A DNA stretch of 64,000 nt, taken from Belliella buryatensis. GTDB taxonomy: Bacteria > Bacteroidota > Bacteroidia > Cytophagales > Cyclobacteriaceae. The notes beneath the pieces were generated by a model. It made no database searches and was not told the DNA's origin. It worked only from the letters and a program-made list of their open reading frames with translations. A program made the position numbers and the translations under genes. The DNA lies in assembly GCF_900188245.1 (NCBI RefSeq), contig NZ_FZOK01000016.1:1-64000 (forward strand). The letters run 5' to 3'. Positions 25,720 to 34,256 of this stretch are shown here, in pieces (within the stretch, counting starts at the first letter, position 1; every line of letters starts with the position of its first letter).

Positions 25720-25812
25720 CTCTCGGGATCTTTAGTCTGATTCAGGTAGCTTAGAATATCAAAAATGCATAAAAAAAATCATCCTGCACAATCCCGCTTG
25801 ATTTTTATCTAC

Positions 25813-25820
25813 TATTTTTG
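25813..25820 (+). promoter_or_regulatory. -7 box of pyrE promoter
   Basis: TATTTTTG matches TAnnTTTG and stands only 4 nt before the pyrE ATG, so the predicted transcript would be leaderless or nearly so. No clear -33 TTTG is present at the expected distance. Confidence 0.45.
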
Positions 25821-25824
25821 AGAC

Positions 25825-26475
25825 ATGAAATTATTTGATAAAACTGTAGCCGCAGAAGTAGCTTCAAAACTTCTAGAAATCAGAGCAATTCGCCTTCAAC
25901 CTGACAAACCATTTACTTGGGCTTCGGGTTGGAAATCCCCAATTTACTGTGATAACAGGCTTTCTCTTTCCTACCCTAAAGTGAGAGACTTGATCAAGGA
26001 AAATCTAATCAAAGCTATTCAAGAAAATTTTTCCAAAGTGGAAGCTATCGCTGGGGTGGCAACAGCAGGGATTCCACAAGGAGCACTTCTAGCTGATGCA
26101 TTGGGTTTACCATTTGTCTATGTTCGATCCAAGCCTAAAGGTCATGGTATGGAAAATATGATCGAAGGTAAGGTCACACATGGACAAAAAGTTGTAGTTG
26201 TCGAAGATTTGGTTTCAACTGGAGGAAGCTCTTTGAAAGCAGTAGCTGATCTGAAGGCCGCTGGCTTTGAGGTGTTGGGAATGGTTGCAATTTTCACATA
26301 TGGATTTGATGTTGCAGCAGATAACTTCAAAAACGCAGGAGTAGATTTGATTTGCTTGAGTGATTATGCCGCGATGTTGCCGCAGGCTTTAGCCAATGAT
26401 TATATTAATGATGACGATACTCTGGCCTCTTTAGTAGAATGGAGAAAAGATCCTGCTGCCTGGGGAAAAGAATAA
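25825..26475 (+). CDS. pyrE: Orotate phosphoribosyltransferase
   Basis: Joins orotate to PRPP to form orotidine 5'-phosphate in pyrimidine synthesis. A 216-residue type I phosphoribosyltransferase with the PRPP loop VVVVEDLVSTGGSSLKA (about residues 129-145), the YVRSKPKGHG flap, and substrate-binding FTWASGWKSPIYCDNR near the N-terminus. Single gene with its own terminator. Confidence 0.96.
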   Translation: MKLFDKTVAAEVASKLLEIRAIRLQPDKPFTWASGWKSPIYCDNRLSLSYPKVRDLIKENLIKAIQENFSKVEAIAGVATAGIPQGALLADALGLPFVYVRSKPKGHGMENMIEGKVTHGQKVVVVEDLVSTGGSSLKAVADLKAAGFEVLGMVAIFTYGFDVAADNFKNAGVDLICLSDYAAMLPQALANDYINDDDTLASLVEWRKDPAAWGKE

Positions 26476-26504
26476 CCATCACAATATTATTTTTAATTGA
26501 AAGT

Positions 26505-26536
26505 AAAAAAGAGAGCTTTCGTAGCTCTCTTTTTTT
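26505..26536. terminator. Bidirectional Rho-independent terminator
   Basis: Arms AAAAAAGAGAGCT (26505-26517) and AGCTCTCTTTTTT (26523-26535) with a TTCGT loop, between the converging pyrE and M20 peptidase genes. T runs are present for both directions. Confidence 0.88.
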
Positions 26537-26546
26537 ATATCTATTT

Positions 26547-28058
26547 CTACAACTTCTCAGTCAAAATAGATAATGCTGTCATAATTCCTTCTCTGTAATT
26601 TCCCAATCTGATATTTTCATCAGGACCATGTTGATTGTTGTCTGAATTGACTGTTGGTATGGTCACAGCTGGAAAACCCAACGCATCAACAAATGGAGAA
26701 ATTGGTAGTGAACCTCCACTGATCCTTATTTTTATCGGAGATTTAGCAAATGCTCTTATAAAAGCTTTTTCTAACCATAAACCCGGTTCTGAATCAAATG
26801 GCGTTCGAAATGCCTGATAGGAAATTGTTCCTTTCCATTTGATAAGTTTAGGATAATTCATTCGCTCTTCGTCAGTGGGTTCTCTGTCCAAGATATGATA
26901 GCCTTGTTCTTCAATATGACTGCGAACCAATGTAAATAGTCTCTCTGGATCACTTTCAGGTACTAATCTAATATCGATCTCTGCTGTAGCATCAGCGGGT
27001 ACGATTGTCCTTGACTCCGCTCCTATCCATCCTGATCCCAAGCCTCTGATATTTAAAGATGGGTATTGAATTGACTCCTGATAACTACTTCCAACTTGAT
27101 CAGTAAAACCAATTCCAAGTTTTCTTTTGATCTCTGCTTCATCATCTGGAACCGCATCAAGGATCACTTTCTCTTCTGGACTTAAATTAATCCCATCATA
27201 AAATCCCGGAATGATCACTCTGCCTTCATCATCTTTCATTGATGCCAATAATTTGGATAGCCTAAGCGCAGGATTGGGAGCATAATTTCCATAATGTCCA
27301 GAATGCTGCGCCGCTCTAGGACCAAAAACAGTCAAGGTGATTTCTGAAATACCCCTTGCGCCAAAACTCAATGTTGGTTCATTGCTCAGGTGTCTTGGCC
27401 CATCCATGATTAGCATCATGTCTGCCTTGAGTTTTTCACGGTGATCCAAAACAGCTGCGGGTAAATTCGGAGACCCAATTTCTTCTTCAAAATCCAAAAT
27501 TACTTTCAAATTGTAATTGGGTAAAAGACCTTCTGCAATCATGGCATCCCAAGCAGTCAAAAACATAGCTAAAGGACCCTTGTCATCTGATACTGCTCTT
27601 GCAAATATCCTCCATTCATCATCTATTCCTTCTTCAATTTTATCCATCGAAATCTCCTCCCAACCCCCAGATTCATTGATTTTCTTCAACACAGGGGTGT
27701 ATGGATCCGCTTGATTCCATTTTTTTCTATCAACAGGCTGCCCATCGACATGGAAATAAAACAAAACTGTTTTCTTCGCATCTTCCACTTTGTAGCTTGC
27801 CAACATCAAAGGGAATCCTTTGGTAGCTAATTGTTCAATACTCCAATTTCTATTCGAAAAATTTTCTTCGCACCATTCTAAATTAGGAACAAGCTGATCA
27901 GGATGATTGGAATCGTTGGGTATCGATACAAGTTCATTGAGCAACTTAACACCTTTGACTAAGTACTTTTCTGTTGTTCTATGAAGGTCAATTTGCTGGG
28001 CATGTGCCAAAATTGGAAAACACAAAAAAACGATGACTATTAGTTTATATATTTTCAT
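26547..28058 (-). CDS. M20 family metallopeptidase, exported
   Basis: A 503-residue zinc peptidase with a signal peptide (residues 1-20, ending ILAHAQ). The two-metal site can be traced: His in VLFYFHVDGQPVD, bridging Asp in RAVSDDKGPLAMFL, Glu pair in LDFEEEIGSPN, and the last His in NQHGPDENIR. The lid-dimerisation domain lies around residues 215-370. Family members are di- or tripeptidases or carnosinase-like enzymes acting in the periplasm. Substrate unknown; single gene. Confidence 0.88.
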   Translation of the reverse strand: MKIYKLIVIVFLCFPILAHAQQIDLHRTTEKYLVKGVKLLNELVSIPNDSNHPDQLVPNLEWCEENFSNRNWSIEQLATKGFPLMLASYKVEDAKKTVLFYFHVDGQPVDRKKWNQADPYTPVLKKINESGGWEEISMDKIEEGIDDEWRIFARAVSDDKGPLAMFLTAWDAMIAEGLLPNYNLKVILDFEEEIGSPNLPAAVLDHREKLKADMMLIMDGPRHLSNEPTLSFGARGISEITLTVFGPRAAQHSGHYGNYAPNPALRLSKLLASMKDDEGRVIIPGFYDGINLSPEEKVILDAVPDDEAEIKRKLGIGFTDQVGSSYQESIQYPSLNIRGLGSGWIGAESRTIVPADATAEIDIRLVPESDPERLFTLVRSHIEEQGYHILDREPTDEERMNYPKLIKWKGTISYQAFRTPFDSEPGLWLEKAFIRAFAKSPIKIRISGGSLPISPFVDALGFPAVTIPTVNSDNNQHGPDENIRLGNYREGIMTALSILTEKL

Positions 28059-28130
28059 ATTGAATTTGATTTTGCAAAGATCAAGTTAAGTCACTTCAAA
28101 TAAATTAAAAAGTCAATTCTGTATACAGCT

Positions 28131-28165
28131 CAAAATAAAAAAACCAGTCCGGCTTGGACTGGTTT
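28131..28165 (-). terminator. Rho-independent terminator of the SIMPL gene
   Basis: Arms AAACCAGTCC (28141-28150) and GGACTGGTTT (28156-28165) with a 5-nt loop, followed on the minus strand by TTTTATTTTG. It sits 8 nt beyond the stop of the SIMPL gene. Confidence 0.85.
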
Positions 28166-28172
28166 GAATTTT

Positions 28173-28886
28173 TTATTTGTGGATGAATGTAAAACTCACA
28201 TTTACCCGATCACTGAGTGTCTGTTCTTCGGGACTAAAAGTAGGCTCTACCCTATCTTCAGAAGCTGTCTTCATCATCATCGTTTCCATTCGATACTCAG
28301 TTGGCTGGAAACTAGCACCTGAGCTGTAGTTAACTTTATAAACGCGGATTTGATCGATCCCCATGGTCTTAGCAATGATATCAGCCTTCCTTTTTGCATC
28401 AAGCAAAGCCAATTCTAAAAGCTTTTCCTGATAAGATTTTTTCTGATTTTCAGAAATACCAAAACTCACATTATAACTCAAATCAGCTGATTTATTGATT
28501 GATTCGACGATTTTCACTAAATCATTTTCTCTGTGCTTGACTACAACTCTGATGTTTTGGGTGGCAACATATCCACTATCTTTAGAAGATCCTCTGGTAT
28601 AGATTCTATTGATGTTGACATAGTAGTTGTCCACTACAAATTTGTAATCTTTTACACCTGACTTTTTCAATGCATCTTCGATTGCTTTTGTCTTTTTATT
28701 CAGCTTGTTAGTTACGTCTGAAACTTTCATCCCCAATTCTCGGAGATTCATATTAATAGTAGCTTCATCTGGCATCACTTTGATTTCACTGGCACCATCT
28801 ACTTCAATCGATGGAACAGATTGTTGCTGTGCAGAAGCAAATAATGGAAGAAGCAAAACGGGTAATAAAAAGAGTAGTTTTTTCAT
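28173..28886 (-). CDS. SIMPL domain (DUF541) exported protein
   Basis: A 237-residue protein with a signal peptide (residues 1-19, ending FASAQQ) and one SIMPL domain, beginning SIEVDGASEIKVMPDEATINMNL and carrying VTNKLNKKTKAIEDALKKSG and ALLDAKRKADIIAKTMG. SIMPL proteins (BP26-like) are periplasmic oligomers of unclear role. Single gene, divergent from the beta-lactamase-like hydrolase. Confidence 0.92.
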   Translation of the reverse strand: MKKLLFLLPVLLLPLFASAQQQSVPSIEVDGASEIKVMPDEATINMNLRELGMKVSDVTNKLNKKTKAIEDALKKSGVKDYKFVVDNYYVNINRIYTRGSSKDSGYVATQNIRVVVKHRENDLVKIVESINKSADLSYNVSFGISENQKKSYQEKLLELALLDAKRKADIIAKTMGIDQIRVYKVNYSSGASFQPTEYRMETMMMKTASEDRVEPTFSPEEQTLSDRVNVSFTFIHK

Positions 28887-29067
28887 ATAATATATGTTTT
28901 AGTCTGTTTACAGTATTCAAATCCCAAGCCACAAAAACTTAATATTTGTTAATTCCCAGATTTGATTTTCTTGAGAAAGTATTTATCCTAAATTTAAGGG
29001 TAAGAAATTATCAAACCACATTCAAGACGAAATAACATCCCATTATGTCTCAACAATTTTATATACT

Positions 29068-30354
29068 ATGAAAAATATTAACAAGCTTTTTGCCCTTTCA
29101 GTATTCGCTTTCCTACTCCCTATTCTCAGTTTCTGTCAAGGACCAAATGTAAATTTTTCCATTTCAGAAAAAGTCAATCAAGATTCACTTCGCAATATTG
29201 ACATCTTGCTTAAGAAAGCAGTAGATAATCAATGGATTGCTGGAGCAGTTGCATTGGTGGCGGTAGATGGGGAAATAGTCTATGAAAATGCATTTGGGTA
29301 CAAGAACATAGCTCAAAATAAGGCGATGAAGACAAATGACATTTTCAGAATGGCCTCCATGACCAAACCTATCACTTCTATTGCAATTCTTAAATTGTAC
29401 GAAGATGGCAAATTGGATTTCAAAGATCCTGTTTCTAAATATATTCCTGAGTTTTCAAACCCTCAGATATTGGTTGGTGTAAATCCTGCCGATTCCAGCT
29501 ACACAACAAAACCTGCTTCAAGAGAAGTGACTATCCATGATCTATTGACCCATACTTCCGGAATTTCTTATGGCTTTGCAGATACTTTGATGAATAAGAT
29601 TTATGCCAAAGAAGGAATCATAGATTTGACCACTTTGAAGCCAATCATGCTGGAGGAAAGCATTGCTAAACTAGGGAAACTCCCTTTGAAACATGAACCG
29701 GGTGAGAAATTCACTTACGGATTGAGTATAGATGTGCTAGGACGAGTAGTTGAAGTTGCTTCAGGACAATCATTTGATCAATATCTGTTAGAAAATATTT
29801 TTGATCCACTAGGCATGGATGATACTAGATTTTATTTCGATGATGAAGCTCAGGCAGAGAGGCTTACGACTATGTATGCAAACACTAGGTCTGAGCCATT
29901 AGTGGAGTTTCCAGAAAATCCAAATAGAGGCTTATCCGGTTTCTTCCCAATCAAAGGAGCAAAAACCTATTTCTCAGGGGGAGCTGGCTTGAGTTCTACA
30001 GCTCAGGACTACTTCAAATTTTGCCAAATGGTACTCAATGATGGAGAATTAAATGGCGTCAGAGTTTTAAAAGAAGAAACTATCGCTTTCGCCAAAAACA
30101 ATCAAATTGGTGAAATTAGAATGGGTAGAGATCATTTTACTTACGGTTATCAGGTTGTTCCAGAAGATGGCGATTTACGTTTTGGGAGAATTCCAGGGAA
30201 AATTTCATGGGGAGGTGCCTTTCAAACTACTTTCTGGATTGATCCTGCAAGAAATTCTGTAGCCATGCTGCTTACGCAAATGTACCCATCATACCATCAA
30301 CAAAAGCTCTACGGACCATTTGAGCAAATGGTGAATGGGGCGTTTGTAGATTAG
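29068..30354 (+). CDS. Serine hydrolase of the class C beta-lactamase fold
   Basis: A 428-residue exported protein (signal residues 1-24) with a Beta-lactamase-fold domain. The nucleophile motif S-M-T-K is in FRMASMTKPITSIAIL (about residue 97). The second motif is Y-G-L in KFTYGLSIDVLGRVVE in place of Y-x-N, and GGAFQTTFWIDP takes the place of the KTG motif. Such proteins are mostly esterases or D-amino peptidases rather than antibiotic-resistance enzymes, and nothing here indicates resistance. Substrate unknown. Confidence 0.88.
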   Translation: MKNINKLFALSVFAFLLPILSFCQGPNVNFSISEKVNQDSLRNIDILLKKAVDNQWIAGAVALVAVDGEIVYENAFGYKNIAQNKAMKTNDIFRMASMTKPITSIAILKLYEDGKLDFKDPVSKYIPEFSNPQILVGVNPADSSYTTKPASREVTIHDLLTHTSGISYGFADTLMNKIYAKEGIIDLTTLKPIMLEESIAKLGKLPLKHEPGEKFTYGLSIDVLGRVVEVASGQSFDQYLLENIFDPLGMDDTRFYFDDEAQAERLTTMYANTRSEPLVEFPENPNRGLSGFFPIKGAKTYFSGGAGLSSTAQDYFKFCQMVLNDGELNGVRVLKEETIAFAKNNQIGEIRMGRDHFTYGYQVVPEDGDLRFGRIPGKISWGGAFQTTFWIDPARNSVAMLLTQMYPSYHQQKLYGPFEQMVNGAFVD

Positions 30355-30402
30355 TATTTAATTGTGTACATTCCAGATATTATGCAAATAAATAAAAAAA
30401 TT

Positions 30403-30873
30403 ATGCCAAAATTAAAGCATCAATTGTTTTTCATAATATTGGCTTTTATCATTATTTCATGTGAGACAGTTGATCAGCCACCGTTAATATATGCTTATTC
30501 AAATAAGATTATAGGAGAATGGGAACAGGTAGAGAAATTCGTCTTAGTTGATTCACTTTCCAATCCAGCTAGAAATGAATGGTTGAATACCGAAATTGGA
30601 TATAGCTTAAAGTTATTTGAAGACGGAACATTTAGCTATACAAAATTTGAGGAATGTACTACAGGGAGTTATGAATACAAAGGCACAATTCCTGTTATTG
30701 AATTGACATTTGATTGTGAGATAGAGATTTTAGGGGTAAAAACTTCAAAAATTTCAGAAGTCATCATCACAGATCAATCTCAAAACAACCAATTACAATT
30801 AGAACATAATTATGGAAAAAGCACAAAAGGCTGTGTTAATGAATGCTTTAGTATTTTCAGAAGAGTAGAATAA
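30403..30873 (+). CDS. Small lipoprotein with lipocalin-like pattern
   Basis: A lipoprotein signal (LFFIILAFIIISCET, Cys at residue 20 from the ATG at 30403) is followed by a short beta-rich domain with IIGEWEQVEKF and YSLKLFEDGTFSYTKFEECTTGSYEYKG, a layout common to lipocalin-like domain proteins of Bacteroidota. The frame is open upstream to a GTG at 30364 and an ATG at 30382, which would only lengthen the signal. No specific function can be given. It follows the serine hydrolase by 49 nt. Confidence 0.6.
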   Translation: MPKLKHQLFFIILAFIIISCETVDQPPLIYAYSNKIIGEWEQVEKFVLVDSLSNPARNEWLNTEIGYSLKLFEDGTFSYTKFEECTTGSYEYKGTIPVIELTFDCEIEILGVKTSKISEVIITDQSQNNQLQLEHNYGKSTKGCVNECFSIFRRVE

Positions 30874-30938
30874 TTTTCTGGAAAGTGATAAATGACATCA
30901 TACGATTTGAGGAAAGAAATATAGCTTAAAATGATAGT

Positions 30939-30976
30939 AAAACCCCTGCTAATATCAACTAACAGGGGTTTTTATT
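30939..30976. terminator. Terminator between the small lipoprotein gene and the aromatic operon
   Basis: Arms AAAACCCCTG (30939-30948) and CAGGGGTTTT (30963-30972). It abuts the tyrA stop at 30977 and serves the minus-strand aro operon, and probably also the plus-strand lipoprotein gene. Confidence 0.85.
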
Positions 30977-31825
30977 TTATTTTCCTAGATCTAAAATATC
31001 TCCAATTTTGTTGATTTTCTGCATTTCTGAAGCTAGACTTTCATAGTCTTCGGCAATGATTTTATCTCTGAATTTTGACAAATTAGAAATATAAAGACTC
31101 AAGGCTTCGAGCATATTTTTTTTATTTTCCTCCATAATCGGTGCCCACATAGCAGGAGAGGATTTGGCCAGTCTTACCGTAGATGCAAAACCTGAACCTG
31201 CCATATCAAAGATATTTTTCTCATCTTCCATCTTATCCAAGACAGTCTTTCCAAGCATAAAAGAAGATACGTGCGAAAGATGCGATACAAAAGCTAAATG
31301 TCTATCATGCTCTTCCGCATCCATAAATCTGAGTTTCATATTGAGCGCTTCTAAGATGTCATAAGCCATCCCTTTCAAATGCACATCAGTCAATTCCATT
31401 TCGCAGATGATAAATACTTTCTTATCCAGTAAGTCAGCTTTAGCTGCTTTTGGCCCAGAATATTCTGTACCAGCAATTGGGTGTCCTGCCAAATATTGGG
31501 CTCTTTTAGGATGCTCTGTAACCGCTTTGCAGAGATTCTCCTTCGTAGAACCAAAGTCCATAATCAATGTGTTTGGTCCTACTTGATCCAAATATTTGAT
31601 TAGAAGTCCAGAAAGCGTATTCGCTGGAGTCGCTAAGATGATGACATCAGTATCTGTATCTGGCTCTTCTTTGGCTTCATCTATAATCCCCAAGATTAGA
31701 GCATCTTCTAGATTTTTGAGATTGGTATCAAACCCAGTAAATTTAATATCAGGTTTAGCCTGCTTTAAAGCTAAAGCAAAAGAACCCCCCAAAAGGCCTA
31801 ATCCAATGATGTGTATCTTTTTCAT
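30977..31825 (-). CDS. tyrA: Prephenate dehydrogenase
   Basis: Oxidative decarboxylation of prephenate to 4-hydroxyphenylpyruvate for tyrosine. It is 282 residues, the compact form without an ACT domain. The N-terminal NAD-binding site is IIGLGLLGGSFALAL. The substrate part includes HPIAGTEYSGPKAAKADLLDKK and HLAFVSHLSHVSSFML. Last gene of the aromatic operon, 10 nt after the aminotransferase. Confidence 0.94.
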   Translation of the reverse strand: MKKIHIIGLGLLGGSFALALKQAKPDIKFTGFDTNLKNLEDALILGIIDEAKEEPDTDTDVIILATPANTLSGLLIKYLDQVGPNTLIMDFGSTKENLCKAVTEHPKRAQYLAGHPIAGTEYSGPKAAKADLLDKKVFIICEMELTDVHLKGMAYDILEALNMKLRFMDAEEHDRHLAFVSHLSHVSSFMLGKTVLDKMEDEKNIFDMAGSGFASTVRLAKSSPAMWAPIMEENKKNMLEALSLYISNLSKFRDKIIAEDYESLASEMQKINKIGDILDLGK

Positions 31826-31835
31826 ATTGATGGTT

Positions 31836-32981
31836 TTATTTGATTCTATAGATTACTTCTTTAATTTTTTCTTCTGAAATGCAAAGTGAAAAACGAACAT
31901 ATCCTTTTCCCTGAATTCCAAAAATACTTCCTGGCGTGATAAACAAGTGATGTTGATCAAGTAATTCGTCCACAAAATCTATATCTGTTTTATCGTTTTT
32001 GATTTTCGCCCAAACGAACATCCCTACAGCATCTTTTTCTACCTCCAAATCCAAAAGGTCAGCTAATTCCCATACTAAGTTTCTTCTTTTCGCATAAGTC
32101 TCATTCAGCGAAGCATACCAATCTTGACCCAATGAAAGTGCGGCAATAGCACCTTTTTGGATCCCTAGAAACATCCCTGAATCCATATTGCTTTTTACTT
32201 TCAGCACTGCATCAACCAATTCTGCCTTCCCCACTAAAGCTCCAACTCTCCATCCCGCCATATTTGCGGTTTTACTGAGGGAATTGAGCTCCATTGCAAT
32301 TTCTTTCGCTCCGTTTATGGATAAAATACTTGAAGGTTTATCTTCCAAAATAAAGCTGTAAGGATTATCGTGAATGATTAAAATGTCATGCTTCTTCCCA
32401 AACTGAATAATCTTTTCAAATAATCCTTGACTAGCTCTAGCACCCGTCGGCATGTGGGGATAGTTTACCCACATCAATTTTACTTTGGAAAGATCGTTCT
32501 TTTCCAATGCCGCAAAATTTGGCTGCCAGTCATTTGCTTTATCCAAGTCATAGAAAACAGCCTTAGCCTCCACAAGCTGTGCCGCTGATGCGTAAGTGGG
32601 ATAACCGGGATTTGGGATAAGAACTTCGTCACCTGCATTCAAAAACGCCATGGAGATGTGTATTATTCCCTCTTTCGAACCCATCAAAGGAAGTATTTCA
32701 GCGTTAGGATTGAGATCAACTTCATAATGCTTTTGATAAAAATCAGCAAAAGCTTTTCTCAACTCAGGAATTCCCTGATATCCTTGATACCCGTGGGCAA
32801 GGGAATCTGAGGCAGTTTCTTGGAGTGCCTGGATCACGGATGGGTGCGGTGGTAAATCCGGACTTCCTATTCCCATATTGATTACAGGCTTCCCTTCAGA
32901 GATCAACTGACGGACTTCCTTAAGTTTTTTGGAAAAATAATATTCCTCGATATATGTTAGCCGATTAGAAAAACCCTTCAT
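31836..32981 (-). CDS. Class I/II aminotransferase (probably aromatic/prephenate)
   Basis: A 381-residue fold-type I PLP enzyme. The Schiff-base Lys lies in LNSLSKTANMAGWRVGALVG. The cofactor stretches MGSKEGII and NPGYPTYASAAQLVEA and the C-terminal Arg region GKGYVRFSLCI are present. Its position between pheA and tyrA argues for transamination of phenylpyruvate and 4-hydroxyphenylpyruvate, or of prephenate; the family alone would also allow other substrates. The start overlaps the pheA stop by one base (TAATG), implying coupling. Confidence 0.88.
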   Translation of the reverse strand: MKGFSNRLTYIEEYYFSKKLKEVRQLISEGKPVINMGIGSPDLPPHPSVIQALQETASDSLAHGYQGYQGIPELRKAFADFYQKHYEVDLNPNAEILPLMGSKEGIIHISMAFLNAGDEVLIPNPGYPTYASAAQLVEAKAVFYDLDKANDWQPNFAALEKNDLSKVKLMWVNYPHMPTGARASQGLFEKIIQFGKKHDILIIHDNPYSFILEDKPSSILSINGAKEIAMELNSLSKTANMAGWRVGALVGKAELVDAVLKVKSNMDSGMFLGIQKGAIAALSLGQDWYASLNETYAKRRNLVWELADLLDLEVEKDAVGMFVWAKIKNDKTDIDFVDELLDQHHLFITPGSIFGIQGKGYVRFSLCISEEKIKEVIYRIK

Positions 32982-33799
32982 TACTTTCTGTTCTCGTATT
33001 CCCCGAAAATTTTCACATCGCCAAAATCACTTTTTATATCTTGAATTACCGACTGATAGGCTTGATAATTCTCAAATTGCAAATCAATAAAAAATGCATA
33101 CTCCCATGGTTTGTCAATCACGGGGATAGATTGAATTTTACTCAAGTCCAAACCAGAGCTACTGATCAATGACAATAATTTTGCAAGAATGCCTTTTTCA
33201 TTGTTAACAGTTACTTTGATAGAAGCTTTATTAGGTTGTACTAATCCTAAATCCAAAATAGGTTTCTGTAAAATAATGAATCGGGTAAAATTATTTTTGA
33301 CAGTCTGAATATCGCCTGCAAGTATCTCAAGTCCGTATATTTTCGCAGCTGTAGTACTTGCTATAGCAGCAACATTTTTGAGTTTTTCATCTCTAATCCT
33401 TCGAGCAACGGAGGCTGTATCGACATCATCAATTAATTTGATATTCGGATAGGCTTCAAAAAACTTCTTACATTGCAATAAGGCCATAGGGTGAGATCTT
33501 ACTTCAGCGATATCTTCGATATGCTGACCTTTCATACACATCAAATTATGAGAAATTGGCAAGTAATATTCATCCTTGATCGTCAGGTTATAGCGGTCTA
33601 TCAATTCATAATTTGGAAGAATAGCACCAGCGATTGAATTTTCAATGGCTAAAATCCCAAATTCACATTCTCCTTTACTCACACATTTGGCAGCTTCTTC
33701 AAAAGTCCTAAAACCCAAAATCTCTGCGTCCTCTCCAAAACAATTGAGCGCCACTTGATGATGAAAAGAACCTGGTATTCCCTGTATTGATATTTTCAT
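32981..33799 (-). CDS. pheA: Prephenate dehydratase with ACT domain
   Basis: Converts prephenate to phenylpyruvate. Residues 1-185 form the catalytic domain with IQGIPGSFHHQVALNCFG, NSIAGAILPNY, and the catalytic TRF in VKNNFTRFIILQ. Residues 195-270 are an ACT domain (KASIKVTVNNEKGILAKLLSL) that normally binds phenylalanine for feedback inhibition; the usual ESRP motif reads QSIPV here. It has no chorismate mutase part, which sits on the first gene of the operon. Confidence 0.95.
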   Translation of the reverse strand: MKISIQGIPGSFHHQVALNCFGEDAEILGFRTFEEAAKCVSKGECEFGILAIENSIAGAILPNYELIDRYNLTIKDEYYLPISHNLMCMKGQHIEDIAEVRSHPMALLQCKKFFEAYPNIKLIDDVDTASVARRIRDEKLKNVAAIASTTAAKIYGLEILAGDIQTVKNNFTRFIILQKPILDLGLVQPNKASIKVTVNNEKGILAKLLSLISSSGLDLSKIQSIPVIDKPWEYAFFIDLQFENYQAYQSVIQDIKSDFGDVKIFGEYENRK

Positions 33800-33848
33800 T
33801 GGAAGAGACTATTTTTCAGGTGATAAAAGTGCTAACCCTGTTATTCTT

Positions 33849-33929
33849 TCAAAATGTTTTGCTTCGATTTTTCTTTCGGAAAAAATCTAAAAGCACAGAA
33901 GTGTCCAAACAAACTATTCGTTTCTCCAT
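33849..33929 (-). pseudogene. Truncated VapC-like PIN toxin
   Basis: Starting at an ATG at 33929 inside the last codons of the antitoxin-like gene, the frame reads MEKRIVCLDTSVLLDFFRKK and six more residues before TGA. LDTSVLLDFF is the first acidic motif of PIN-domain toxins. A functional toxin needs about 130 residues, so only a 26-residue stub remains; it stops shortly before pheA. It is not in the supplied list of longer frames and was found by reading the strand. Confidence 0.65.
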
Positions 33930-34153
33930 AACGCTAATAAACTTCTTGCTTCTTGAATTTTTTCAATTTCTTGATCTGAAATTACAGGTGCATTTTTCAA
34001 AAGTTGCTTTAAATTTATCTTCTCAATTGAGCTCGAAGATTCATCATGTGAGATCTCGTTCACATACTTTCTAACTGCTTCAAACTGCTTTGGAGATAAA
34101 CTGCTCAGCAATTCTTTTATCTGCTCAAGTTTAAGGTTAACTGAAATGTCCAT
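33914..34153 (-). CDS. VapB-like antitoxin (orphaned)
   Basis: A 79-residue protein beginning MDISVNLKLEQIKELLSSLS and ending LLKNAPVISDQEIEKIQEAR with a short tail. This layout (a helical N-terminal part and a C-terminal NAP...D/Q-E segment) is that of small Bacteroidota antitoxins encoded just before a PIN-domain toxin. The downstream toxin frame overlaps its end, as in intact pairs, but is truncated. It lies between aroA and pheA, so it should be expressed with the aro operon if the transcript runs through. Confidence 0.6.
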   Translation of the reverse strand: MDISVNLKLEQIKELLSSLSPKQFEAVRKYVNEISHDESSSSIEKINLKQLLKNAPVISDQEIEKIQEARSLLALWRNE

Positions 34154-34256
34154 GTTTAAATATTCGTAAATCTATTTTTAAAGATGAATTAAACTGCCAA
34201 TTGTACTATTCATTCCTATATTCTCCTTTTGAAAACATTAAAGACAAATTCAAACC

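Noticed and set aside
29068-30354. Antibiotic-resistance beta-lactamase
   Set aside because: The fold and SxxK motif fit, but the second and third motifs deviate from class C enzymes; a general esterase/peptidase role is more likely.
33787-34074. Plus-strand 95-codon frame overlapping pheA start, toxin stub and antitoxin
   Set aside because: Its sequence is the complement of better supported features and has low-complexity Phe/Leu/Ser composition.
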